DNA of 64,000 bases from RI-106 sp964496875. Its GTDB lineage: Bacteria; Cyanobacteriota; Vampirovibrionia; Obscuribacterales; Obscuribacteraceae. The stretch covers positions 62,001-126,000 of the forward strand of contig CAZCBH010000001.1 in NCBI GenBank assembly GCA_964496875.1. The letters run 5' to 3'. A program made the position numbers and the translations under genes. Of the stretch, positions 15,465-23,717 are shown one piece after another. Each line of letters opens with the position of its first letter. Position 1 is the stretch's first letter. The notes under the pieces were generated by a model. That model had not been told where the DNA came from and searched no databases. It was given only the letters and a program-made list of their open reading frames with translations.

Positions 15465-18311
15465 ATGAGCGGCAAGACATACGCTGTGAACCTTCCCAAG
15501 ACTGACTTTCCTATGAAAGCCAATAGCGCTGTCCGGGAAGTCGAGTTCCAGAAGTTCTGGGATGAGACCAGGGTTTACGAAAAGAGCCTGGAAAGACGTA
15601 AAGACGCTCCCAAGTTCGTCCTCCATGACGGACCGCCCTATCTCAGCTCCAGTAAGATTCATATCGGCACAGCCTTGAACAAAATTCTCAAGGATATCGT
15701 CACCAAGTACAAATCCCAGAAAGGCTTCTACTCTCCTTATGTGCCTGGCTATGACAGCCACGGTTTGCCGATTGAGAACGCGGTTCTCAAGAAGGTAAAA
15801 GGGGGACGCGCCGCTCTCACACCGGTCCAACTTCGTGAGCAGTGCCGGGATTTCGCTCTTTCGAATCTGAAAGGCCAGGAAGACAACTTTCGTCGACTCG
15901 GCGTCTGGGGAGACTGGGCTAACCCTTATATAACTCTCGATCCCAAGCTCGAAGCAACACAGTTGAGGGTTTTTGGTAAGATGGCCGAAAAAGGCTATCT
16001 CTACAAAGGCTTGAAGTCGGTGCAATGGTGCCCGAACTGCGAAACGGCACTGGCGGAAGCGGAGGTAGAATACGCCGACCACCGCTCCCACTCTATCTAT
16101 GTCAAGTTTGCTGTCGATAAAGATTACCGCGGCAAGTTGCCCGCTTTTGTTCCGGCAGAGAAAGAGACCAGTTTCGTAATCTGGACAACCACTCCCTGGA
16201 CCTTACCCGGCAACCTCGGCGTGGCGCTCCATCCGGAGTTCACCTATGAATTTCTCGACACCCGGGACCATGGTGTGCTCGTGGTGGTGGATGAGCTCAA
16301 GCAGGCATTTCTCGATGCTACAGGTCTGGCTGAAGAGAATCCTGCCGTTCTCGGCACCGCCAAAGGTGCGGAGTTGGAGTTGCTAGAATGTCGTCATCCT
16401 TTTATGGACCGGAGAAGTCGGGTGATTGTGGGTGAACATGTCACCACCGAAGTCGGTACCGGTTGTGTTCACACCGCTCCTGGCCATGGTCCGGAGGATT
16501 TCGAGATCGGCAAACAGTATGATCTGGGTGTACTCTCACCGGTGGATGGTCGAGGCATATTTACCGAAGAGGCAGGTAAATACTGCGGTGAGCGTTTCGA
16601 TAAGTCGAACGGGCCTATCGTGGAACACCTGCGGGAGATCGGCGCATTGATGGCCGATAAGTCCTATTTGCACAGTTATCCGCACTGCTGGCGGTGCAAA
16701 AAACCGCTTATATTTAGAGCGACCGAACAATGGTTCGCTTCCGTAGATGGCTTCAGAAAAGACGCTCTGAGAGCGATAGACGAGGTAAAGTGGATACCGG
16801 CAAGCGGTCGCAACCGGATCTACGCCATGGTCGAGAACCGGGCCGACTGGTGCATCAGCCGTCAACGGGCCTGGGGTGTACCGATACCGGTGTTCTATTG
16901 CGGTAAGTGCCACCACCATAAACTCGATTCTGAAAGCGTCGAGAAAGTCGCCGGCATCTTCGAAGCAGAGGGCTCTGATGCCTGGTGGAAAAAAAGCGCC
17001 GCTGAGTTAATCGGTGCTGATGCTGCCTGCGAAAAGTGCGGAAACGAAGGTGATTTCGAGAAAGAGACCGATATCATGGATGTCTGGTTCGATTCGGGAG
17101 TCACCCATGCTTCGGTGGTGGATGCACGACCGGAGTTGAAAGGTAGTCCCTGCGAACTTTATCTGGAAGGCTCCGACCAGCATCGCGGCTGGTTCCAGTC
17201 CTCTCTTCTGACCAGCGTCGCCGTCAGGGGCGAGGCTCCCTATAGAACCGTTCTCACTCACGGTTTCGTGGTCGACGAGAAGGGCAAGAAAATGTCCAAA
17301 TCGGTGGGCAATGTTGTAGAGCCGGAGCAGGTTATCACTCAGTATGGTGCCGATGTTCTGAGGCTCTGGGTCGCTTCGGTCAACTATACCGATGATATTC
17401 CCATAGGCAAGAACATGCTCCAGCAGCTGGCCGATATCTATAGAAAGCTGCGCAATACGGCTCGGTATCTGCTCGGCAATCTCTATGATTTCGATCCTGC
17501 CGTCAACAGTGTGCCTCTAGAAGAGCTCGGTGATCTGGATCGTTTTATTCTGCACCGCCTGCAGATAGTGGTCGAGAAAATCGGCGAAGATTTCGATAGC
17601 TTCGAATTCTTCAAGTATTATCAGCTTTTGCAAAAATTCTGTGTGGTCGATTTATCGTCTTTCTATTTCGATATAGTCAAAGACCGGCTGTATACCTGTG
17701 CTCCCGATGCCCAGAGTCGTCGAGCGGTGCAGACAGTGTTGCATGAGTTGCTCCTGGTTCTAGTAAGGCTTCTGGTGCCGGTGACACCGCATATGGCTGA
17801 GGATATCTGGAAGCATATTCCGGAAGCGATAAGAGTGCACAACAAGCTGGAGGAGAGTGTACTGCTCACCGATTTCCCGGAGCCTAAAAAAGAGTTTTTA
17901 GATGAGACCGTGGCAGCTTACTTCCCCGATCTTATCGAAGTCCGCTATACGGTTAACAAGGCTCTGGAAGAAGCAAGATCCTCCCGTTCTATCGGTAGCT
18001 CTTTAGAGGCACAGGTGGTGCTCGATATCGAAGACAGAGAGTTGTATTCCAAGGTGACCTCCCTGGGCGAGAGCTTACCCGGCTTCTTTATAACATCCCA
18101 GGCGATGGTACTGAACAACGGCAACGGCAGTTTGCCTACCGATGGTGTCATATCCGAAGCGGCCGAGGACGGGGTCAAGGTAGTGGTGCTCAAAGCCGAC
18201 GGACAAAAGTGTGTCCGTTGCTGGAAGTTCTCCACCGAAATTGGCTCTGACTCGGGTTATTCGGATCTGTGCATTCCTTGCACCGAAGCGGTCAAAGAGA
18301 CTGAGAGCTGA
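15465..18311 (+). CDS. ileS: Isoleucyl-tRNA synthetase
   Basis: This 948-residue class I synthetase charges tRNA-Ile in the cytoplasm. Visible landmarks are DGPPYLSS...HIGT near residue 55, the YVPGYDSHGLPIE block, an editing domain with WTTTPWTLPGN, an internal zinc-binding pair (YCGKC and CEKCG), GSDQHRGWFQSSLL, the KMSKS loop in KGKKMSKSVGN near residue 606, and a C-terminal Cys4 zinc finger (CVRCWKF...CIPC). The first ATP motif reads HIGT instead of the usual HIGH. Length and domain order are normal for bacterial IleRS. The ATG has GGAG about 12 bases upstream. It stands as a single-gene transcript with a promoter, leader hairpin and terminator-like element upstream, so transcription attenuation is likely. 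It converges on a lipoprotein gene 5 bases away. Confidence 0.97.
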   Translation: MSGKTYAVNLPKTDFPMKANSAVREVEFQKFWDETRVYEKSLERRKDAPKFVLHDGPPYLSSSKIHIGTALNKILKDIVTKYKSQKGFYSPYVPGYDSHGLPIENAVLKKVKGGRAALTPVQLREQCRDFALSNLKGQEDNFRRLGVWGDWANPYITLDPKLEATQLRVFGKMAEKGYLYKGLKSVQWCPNCETALAEAEVEYADHRSHSIYVKFAVDKDYRGKLPAFVPAEKETSFVIWTTTPWTLPGNLGVALHPEFTYEFLDTRDHGVLVVVDELKQAFLDATGLAEENPAVLGTAKGAELELLECRHPFMDRRSRVIVGEHVTTEVGTGCVHTAPGHGPEDFEIGKQYDLGVLSPVDGRGIFTEEAGKYCGERFDKSNGPIVEHLREIGALMADKSYLHSYPHCWRCKKPLIFRATEQWFASVDGFRKDALRAIDEVKWIPASGRNRIYAMVENRADWCISRQRAWGVPIPVFYCGKCHHHKLDSESVEKVAGIFEAEGSDAWWKKSAAELIGADAACEKCGNEGDFEKETDIMDVWFDSGVTHASVVDARPELKGSPCELYLEGSDQHRGWFQSSLLTSVAVRGEAPYRTVLTHGFVVDEKGKKMSKSVGNVVEPEQVITQYGADVLRLWVASVNYTDDIPIGKNMLQQLADIYRKLRNTARYLLGNLYDFDPAVNSVPLEELGDLDRFILHRLQIVVEKIGEDFDSFEFFKYYQLLQKFCVVDLSSFYFDIVKDRLYTCAPDAQSRRAVQTVLHELLLVLVRLLVPVTPHMAEDIWKHIPEAIRVHNKLEESVLLTDFPEPKKEFLDETVAAYFPDLIEVRYTVNKALEEARSSRSIGSSLEAQVVLDIEDRELYSKVTSLGESLPGFFITSQAMVLNNGNGSLPTDGVISEAAEDGVKVVVLKADGQKCVRCWKFSTEIGSDSGYSDLCIPCTEAVKETES

Positions 18312-18316
18312 AGTTG

Positions 18317-18706
18317 TCAGAGTCCGGTCTGAATCCTTGTGACATGGCTTTGAATGAGCTTGGTCAAAAACTCTTTGTCGCCGCCTTGATTCACTTTCTG
18401 AATGGCGAGCAAGATCTCTTTTGAATCTTTGGCGTCGAGTTGATGGTCTTTCACCTTGCCGTCCGGACCGGGGATTCCCTGGAATATGACCAGTCCGTCT
18501 TTATTGATGGCCATATTGATATGCTGGGCTTCGGCAAGCCTCTTATCATCGACCCCCCCGTCATCGGAGAGCAGCATGTCGGCACTTGGTCCTTTGCTTT
18601 TGGTATTATTCGCCTGGGGTGAAGTGCTTTGATCTGCTTGTTTCGAACAGGCTGAGACCAGAAGCATGGCAGCCAGAACGATGACGGATTTTGCCTTTGT
18701 GACCAT
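18317..18706 (-). CDS. Small putative lipoprotein of unknown function
   Basis: The 129-residue reading begins MVTKAKSVIVLAAMLLVSAC, a signal peptide with an LVSAC lipobox, so the mature protein should be lipidated at that cysteine. The longer open frame upstream (to 18880) has no signal-like start and is not preferred. After a Ser/Asn/Lys linker comes a ~80-residue domain containing NKDGLVIFQGIPGPDGKVKD and a C-terminal helix rich in K and Q. No family was recognised. It ends 5 bases from the convergent ileS stop. The gene upstream on the same strand is 177 bases away, so it may have its own promoter. Confidence 0.7.
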   Translation of the reverse strand: MVTKAKSVIVLAAMLLVSACSKQADQSTSPQANNTKSKGPSADMLLSDDGGVDDKRLAEAQHINMAINKDGLVIFQGIPGPDGKVKDHQLDAKDSKEILLAIQKVNQGGDKEFLTKLIQSHVTRIQTGL

Positions 18707-18883
18707 TATTATGATTCTCGCGAAATTCGGAAGTTTGAGCCAGTCTAGCAAAGATGAAATCAGGGACAATTTAAATAGGATAATTATTAGAAAAAACGGG
18801 ACCGGAAGCGAAGGAACGACCGTCCTCACAAAAGAGAGTTCGGGATGGAAAGTGCTACATGAGCATCTCAGTGCTCTCAATAA

Positions 18884-19456
18884 TCAATGATAGGGTGCCC
18901 AGTTTCCATAGCGGTCTCGGTTGGGATGAGAGATCCGCTGCTGGCGGTCCATTTCCTTCATAATCGCTTCTTTTGCGTCCAGGCGTGAACTTGGACCCTG
19001 GGTATGATCGCCATAGCGCATAAAATCATTCATCTCGACGGAATCGTCGTCACGTACTCTGGACCGGGTGCTACGTTTTATAGAGTAGAGACTTTTCAGC
19101 GCTCGGGCAGCATTGTCTTTCAGCTTCTTGTCTTTAGCGTTCTGGCTGACATAGTTGTATTCCACTGCCGCTCGATAATTCTGATTCAGGTTCTGGTAAG
19201 CAAGACCGGTGTAATAGTGGGTCATGGGTGAAGGGGGCATTCTGCGCACGCACTGGAGAATATCTTTGTATTTGCCCTGGTCATAGAGCTTTTGCAAGTC
19301 GCCTACGTCGGGCTTCGCCTCCTTGTCCTGGTTCTTGCTCTCCTTTTCGGCGCTCTTCTCCTGGGCTGACAGTTCTACAGGGTTACATAGCCCTGATAGA
19401 ACCAGACAAACTGGTAAAAGGGAGAAAAAAACTGGTCTGTAATGTTTCGCATTCAT
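18884..19456 (-). CDS. Secreted TPR-like protein, paralogue of its upstream neighbour
   Basis: Starting at the ATG for MNAKHYRP, the 190-residue product opens with a signal peptide (hydrophobic core FFSLLPVCLVLSGL, likely cleavage after LSAQ). A charged linker leads into one TPR-like unit, LYDQGKYKDILQCVRRMP, then HYYTGLAYQNLNQNYRAAVEYN. The C-terminal third is polar with many R, D and S. The upstream open frame to 19555 lacks signal-like features and overlaps the neighbour. The same YKDxLxxxxxMP and HYYxGLxYQxLNQ pattern is present in the next gene, 52 bases upstream, showing a tandem duplication. Probable periplasmic or surface adaptor; partner unknown. Confidence 0.75.
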   Translation of the reverse strand: MNAKHYRPVFFSLLPVCLVLSGLCNPVELSAQEKSAEKESKNQDKEAKPDVGDLQKLYDQGKYKDILQCVRRMPPSPMTHYYTGLAYQNLNQNYRAAVEYNYVSQNAKDKKLKDNAARALKSLYSIKRSTRSRVRDDDSVEMNDFMRYGDHTQGPSSRLDAKEAIMKEMDRQQRISHPNRDRYGNWAPYH

Positions 19457-19508
19457 TCTTGAAGTCCCATGTTCTCGAGAGGCAACCTGCCTCTCCGGCT
19501 CAGCGCCG

Positions 19509-19940
19509 TCAACCGACTCGCCTGCCCCCTCCGGAGGAGGCGGCTGCAGTTCCATTGTACCTTGCGTAGACGTTGCCGTTGCCGGCGTATGTGCGAGCTC
19601 TGCTGTAACTTCTTACCGACTTCAATGCCCGGGAGGCATTCTGACGGAGCTTTTCATTCTTGCTGTAGGAGACCACCCAGTTATATTCTGCCGAAGCCCT
19701 GGAAGTTTGATTCAACCCCTGATAGGAGAGCCCGGAGTAATAATGAGTAAGGTCCGATTGAGGCATTTTGCCAATCAGTTTCAGAGCATCTTTGTATTGA
19801 CCGGAGCTGTAGAGAGTATGCACCGCCTTAATAGAGGGACCATCGGATTTGGAAGCGGAATCCTTAGCCCGGGCTGGAGCGACCGAGATTAGGAGAAGGA
19901 AGGCGACCACCGAGAGCAGATACGACAGGCAGTTTCTCAT
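19509..19940 (-). CDS. Secreted TPR-like protein, paralogue of its downstream neighbour
   Basis: A 143-residue protein with an N-terminal signal peptide (LSYLLSVVAFLLLISVAPARA, cut expected after ARA) and one TPR-like pair: LYSSGQYKDALKLIGKMP followed by HYYSGLSYQGLNQ. The end is rich in Tyr, Arg, Gly and Asn. The ATG has AAGGA about 10 bases upstream. It is the shorter member of a tandem pair; the downstream copy has an added C-terminal polar extension. Function unknown; an extracytoplasmic binding or assembly role is the usual one for single TPR units. Confidence 0.78.
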   Translation of the reverse strand: MRNCLSYLLSVVAFLLLISVAPARAKDSASKSDGPSIKAVHTLYSSGQYKDALKLIGKMPQSDLTHYYSGLSYQGLNQTSRASAEYNWVVSYSKNEKLRQNASRALKSVRSYSRARTYAGNGNVYARYNGTAAASSGGGRRVG

Positions 19941-20036
19941 TTTTACAGGATCCTTCGAATCTGAGACAGTTTCAAATATTTTGTACCCGGAAAAGTTCTT
20001 CTGATATTGGTCTATAACGTCAATTAAAGCCTTTTT

Positions 20037-21782
20037 TCAGGTTTCGAGCCGATGGAGGAGGGCCTGGATATTTTTGAGGGGCATCAGGTCTCCCTGGCGC
20101 GCCGCCACCGAACTGCCTTCACTGAGGGTTGCCATCGCCTTCTTTTTATTGTCAGAGCCTATATAAGCCCGGCCAAGGTCAAGGTAAGCCACTGTATGAT
20201 TCGGTTTTATAGCGATAGCCTTTTCCAGATAGCTCTCGGCTTCTCGATATTGCTCCAATTCCACCAGGCAACTGCCTTTGCCGTAGTTGGCGAGAAAATC
20301 GTCCGGGTCTATTTCAAGTACCTCTTCGAACATAGAAAGCCGCTCGATAGTCTCTTTGCGTTTCGCTTCCTTTTCCTTCTCCAGGGCCTCTTTTTCACGA
20401 GCCGCTTTGTTGAAAGCCAGCATCGAAAGGGTGGTGGAGATTGCTTTTTCCTCTTCCGCTTTCTCTTTCCAGCCTTTTTCCATGTAGAAGACCGAGAGAT
20501 TGGTATGGGCCATAATAGAATCCGGATTTATCGAAGCCAGATGCTGCATCACTTCAATCGCTTCATCCAGCCTGCCAGATCTTGATAGCAGTACCCCCAG
20601 GGATTCATAAGCGTCTTCGAAATCTGGTGAGAGTGCAATCGCTTCTCGCAAAAGTTTTACCGGTCTTGTGTCCTGGACGCTTTTGCTATCCTCTTCTTGA
20701 GCAAAAAGCGAAAGGGCCTCTTCATAAAGATCCTGAGATCTCGACTTCGCCTGCGGTGCTTTGTAAAAAGGCAGTATCACCACCTCGCCCTTCACTCTTT
20801 TCGAGGCGAACTCGAAATCATAGCTTTTACCCGGTTCACGGAAGTCTCTTTTCAAAAGAGCGATGGCGATATCCGCGTTCAGCATGGAAGAGTGGGTGAA
20901 GGATTTAATCCAGCCCGCCAGCTCTCCATCGACTTTGAGTTCCGTATTGTGGGCAGGAGCTTCACTAGCAGTTGCGTCACAATCGAATACAATGCCTCCC
21001 AGCGCTTTGGTCGGCGCACCATGGGAGCGAACCCTGGCCAGCACCTCTTGACCCTGGAAGCAGCCTTTTTCATAGCTGACACAGGATTGATCGAGATTGG
21101 TCTCGGGAAGCAGGCTAGTGGTATCATAATCGGTGCCGAAAGCAAGAATGCCCGCTTCTATCCGCGCGCTCTCGATTTTGTCTTCTTGAGGATCTACAAT
21201 CAGACCCCGGGCTTCTGCTGTCTGCTTTATCGGCTCGTAGATTTCTGCTTCATTGCCACCATCGATACGATGCAATAAAAATCCTTCTTCGCCTACTATG
21301 CTGTATCTGAAGAGCTCAAGCCCTTTTCCGTCGAGCTTCAACCGGAAAACATCTCGATCGATGTTTCTCAATTGACCGATATCCTCGATCAGATCCCCTA
21401 AAACCAGTCGAGAGATCGGTCCTTCTATGAGTATCGGTTCAAAAGGTTCGGCCACGCTGAATTCGACTCGGTCGGCAAAGCAGAAGCTATCCAGATGTTT
21501 GAGAATCGGATCAGCCAGTATCGTCGGCGCGATTAACTTGAAGCTTTCATTCTCATCCTCGTTAATACGATAGAGAGTGAAAACCGCTACTGTTTTCGCC
21601 TTGCGATCTAGTAACGCGTTTTGGTGACAGAAACCTGCATTAAGTGCGACCACGTTATTGGTGGTCTGGGCTTGCAGAAAACGTTCTGCGTCCGGACCTT
21701 TGACCTCGATCAGGGCAAGGGCAGGAGAACTAAGCAGTATCCCTTTATCTCTAATTATTGCCGTATCGGTTTTTGTAATCAT
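20037..21782 (-). CDS. YgfZ/IBA57-type folate-binding protein fused to C-terminal TPR domain
   Basis: Residues 1-~335 are a GcvT-like folate-binding fold with the YgfZ signature KGCFQGQE (Lys239-Glu246) holding the conserved cysteine Cys241. The start ALIEVKGPDAERFLQAQTTN is also typical. YgfZ/IBA57 proteins help A-type carriers build [4Fe-4S] clusters. Residues ~345-581 are a tetratricopeptide region: EDAYESLGVLLSRSGRLDEA, then units at ~410 and ~500, with a Lys/Glu-rich coiled-coil segment at ~440-480. Usual YgfZ is about 320 residues, so the TPR half is an added domain. The ATG has AGGA 5 bases before it. An IscA-type carrier gene lies 90 bases upstream on the same strand, matching the known partnership. 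No frameshift marks the junction. Confidence 0.9.
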   Translation of the reverse strand: MITKTDTAIIRDKGILLSSPALALIEVKGPDAERFLQAQTTNNVVALNAGFCHQNALLDRKAKTVAVFTLYRINEDENESFKLIAPTILADPILKHLDSFCFADRVEFSVAEPFEPILIEGPISRLVLGDLIEDIGQLRNIDRDVFRLKLDGKGLELFRYSIVGEEGFLLHRIDGGNEAEIYEPIKQTAEARGLIVDPQEDKIESARIEAGILAFGTDYDTTSLLPETNLDQSCVSYEKGCFQGQEVLARVRSHGAPTKALGGIVFDCDATASEAPAHNTELKVDGELAGWIKSFTHSSMLNADIAIALLKRDFREPGKSYDFEFASKRVKGEVVILPFYKAPQAKSRSQDLYEEALSLFAQEEDSKSVQDTRPVKLLREAIALSPDFEDAYESLGVLLSRSGRLDEAIEVMQHLASINPDSIMAHTNLSVFYMEKGWKEKAEEEKAISTTLSMLAFNKAAREKEALEKEKEAKRKETIERLSMFEEVLEIDPDDFLANYGKGSCLVELEQYREAESYLEKAIAIKPNHTVAYLDLGRAYIGSDNKKKAMATLSEGSSVAARQGDLMPLKNIQALLHRLET

Positions 21783-21872
21783 GAGGATCCTGTTAATCGA
21801 AGAACCCGGTCATTGACCTTGCGGCAATTGACCAGGTTCTTGTGAATTGAACAATCGGACTTCGAAATTCTC

Positions 21873-22223
21873 TTAGACCGAGAATGAATTGCCGCATCCG
21901 CAGGAGCTTTTGGCCTGGGGATTTTTGATTACGAAGCCTTTGCCTTCCAGGCCACTGTGGTAGTCAAGCACTGTTCCTTTCAAGTAGATAGCACTTTTGG
22001 GATCGATGAAGACTTTGATGCCGTGGGTTTCAATCACATGATCTTTCTCTTGCTGATTATCAAAAGAGAGACCATAGGACATTCCGGAGCAACCGCCGCC
22101 GCGAATCTCCAGACGAAGTCCTTGCTTGCCTTCTTCCTCTGCAAGCAGTGTTTTGACCTGCTCGGCAGCCGACTCGGTAATGGTCACCACTGTGCTATCG
22201 CTCTTGGTAGTTGTATCTGCCAT
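21873..22223 (-). CDS. A-type iron-sulfur cluster carrier (IscA/ErpA/HesB family)
   Basis: At 116 residues the protein has normal family length. The start MADTTTKS is preferred to an upstream frame extension because it matches the family and has AGAGG 10 bases before it. The three ligand cysteines are visible: Cys in RGGGCSGMSYGLSF and the pair in SSCGCGNSF near the C-terminus. Such carriers receive and pass Fe-S clusters to apo-enzymes in the cytoplasm. IscA, ErpA and SufA cannot be told apart by sequence alone. The next gene downstream encodes the YgfZ-type partner, supporting a small Fe-S assembly unit without IscS or IscU in view. Confidence 0.93.
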   Translation of the reverse strand: MADTTTKSDSTVVTITESAAEQVKTLLAEEEGKQGLRLEIRGGGCSGMSYGLSFDNQQEKDHVIETHGIKVFIDPKSAIYLKGTVLDYHSGLEGKGFVIKNPQAKSSCGCGNSFSV

Positions 22224-22335
22224 AGTATCAAAACCTCTGTATGCTTCTCTGGGTTGCTGTGGAAATTGAAGGCCAGAGCCTCCATACATAATTTAGCATA
22301 TGACATGTGCCAAGAAGCTTATATTAACCGATACT

Positions 22336-23139
22336 TCACCGCATCTTAAGAATTACGATCCCGTCCAGAATACCGTCGGTGGCGCCTTTTTTGATCTTGA
22401 GTTCCCCTCTCATGGCATAGCTGCCCCGGCTGGGAAAGGCCGGTGCCCAGCTTGTCAGGATAGTGCCATCTTTCAACGGGCAGAGAAGGACCTTTTCTGT
22501 TTTGGGTTCGATGCCGCTTCTGGCGGCGGAGTCCTTGATCGAGACCTCGTATACTCCTTCTGGGAGCCTTCTGCAACTGACGGCGGTAACCCAGTGACCG
22601 GCAAAACGTCGGTATTCGAGCTTGCCCGGGACATAACGATACCAGCCTACTTTCAGCCAGACTGCCGATTTTGACGCGAGAGCCTCGATAATTGTCTCAG
22701 GGGAGGCGTTTTTTTGACCGGTGAAATATTTCGGATCGCAATGCTCCCAGCCAGAATAGGTCAGAGAGTCTATGCGATAGCCTCTGGACTGAACATAACG
22801 CTCCACTCCTTTGAGAAATCCATTTACGGTGGTTCCCATGGATCGTGTGGTATTCATGTATAGAGCCAGATGGGCGACCAACTTTCCCTGGGTTCTGGCG
22901 GTGAGTTTGTCGTTGAGTTTACCTTGAAAAAGGTTCGGATAACCTTCTTTCGAGAGCCAGATCAGAGCATTGGAGACCGCCACCGGTCCGCAGTACGGGG
23001 CACCGCCATAGGGCAGTGCTGCGGCGGGGTCGTTCTGAGCCAGGTCCGGGGTCGACTCCATGCGGCTTTCGGCCTGGCAGGGCAGCACAGTTAGCGTTAG
23101 AAGCAAGAGTCCGAAGATAGCTGCATTTGAAGGACTCAT
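22336..23139 (-). CDS. Secreted papain-fold (C39-like) putative cysteine peptidase
   Basis: The 267-residue product begins with a signal peptide (AAIFGLLLLTLTVLPCQA). A possible catalytic triad is visible: Cys50 in YGGAPYCGPVAVSNAL, His182 in FAGHWVTAVS, and Asp203 in VSIKDSAA, in the order and spacing of C39-like papain folds. No ABC transporter domain is fused, unlike bacteriocin-processing C39 exporters. It is the last gene of a five-gene overlapping series; its ATG overlaps the Nudix stop in an ATGA. It probably acts outside the cytoplasm on a peptide or protein, but the substrate is unknown. A transglutaminase-like or inactive papain fold is the alternative. Confidence 0.75.
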   Translation of the reverse strand: MSPSNAAIFGLLLLTLTVLPCQAESRMESTPDLAQNDPAAALPYGGAPYCGPVAVSNALIWLSKEGYPNLFQGKLNDKLTARTQGKLVAHLALYMNTTRSMGTTVNGFLKGVERYVQSRGYRIDSLTYSGWEHCDPKYFTGQKNASPETIIEALASKSAVWLKVGWYRYVPGKLEYRRFAGHWVTAVSCRRLPEGVYEVSIKDSAARSGIEPKTEKVLLCPLKDGTILTSWAPAFPSRGSYAMRGELKIKKGATDGILDGIVILKMR

Positions 23140-23717
23140 TGAACCACCGAAGCATCCAGCTTAGATACGGCTCTTTTCAGTTTCTCCTCATAATCGCCCC
23201 GGACCAGTTCATCGAGGCCTATCCATCGATGGTCGTGTAACTCTTCCAGATTGATGCTTGCCTTGAGATCTCGATCGCTTGCTTTTTCTGATATGACCAG
23301 ATAGAGAAAGTCGTGGTGATAGTGGGCCGGTTCATTTTTTACGGGGTTGGCCGGGATGAAGTGGGTGTCTATATCGAGGGGATGTTGATTGCGCTGATGA
23401 AAGGGACTCAACTGAAATGACTCGATGCCGGTCTCTTCTTTGAATTCTCTGAGGGCGGCATCGAGGGGCAGTTCGCCCGGCTCAAGATGCCCGCCGGGCT
23501 GAATCCAGAGGTCGAGAGATCTATGATGAACCAGAAGAACCTTTTCACTGGCGGGATCCATACAGAGAGCGCTTCCGGTAAGATGACCGCGGAAGTTCTT
23601 TCTGGAGTCTATGCTTTCATCATCTTCCAGTTGATTGATCAGGATCACGAGTCTCTGTCTCTCTTCCGGGAAGCTCTCCAGATAAAGGGTCAGATTTTTC
23701 ATAACAGCAGTGGTCAA
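23136..23717 (-). CDS. Nudix hydrolase
   Basis: A 193-residue protein with a complete Nudix box, GHLEPGELPLDAALREFKEE followed by TGI, matching Gx5Ex7REUxEExGU. The preceding WIQPGGHLEPGE and the N-terminal helical region place it among the ADP-ribose/nucleotide pyrophosphatase-like members. Substrate cannot be fixed. The TTG start at 23717 overlaps the upstream stop (TTGA) and has GAGA just before it. An ATG at 23702 (MKNLTLYL) is a shorter alternative without a ribosome site. It lies between a membrane-anchored thioredoxin-fold gene and a secreted peptidase-like gene, with 4-base overlaps on both sides, so translational coupling is likely. Confidence 0.9.
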   Translation of the reverse strand: MTTAVMKNLTLYLESFPEERQRLVILINQLEDDESIDSRKNFRGHLTGSALCMDPASEKVLLVHHRSLDLWIQPGGHLEPGELPLDAALREFKEETGIESFQLSPFHQRNQHPLDIDTHFIPANPVKNEPAHYHHDFLYLVISEKASDRDLKASINLEELHDHRWIGLDELVRGDYEEKLKRAVSKLDASVVQ

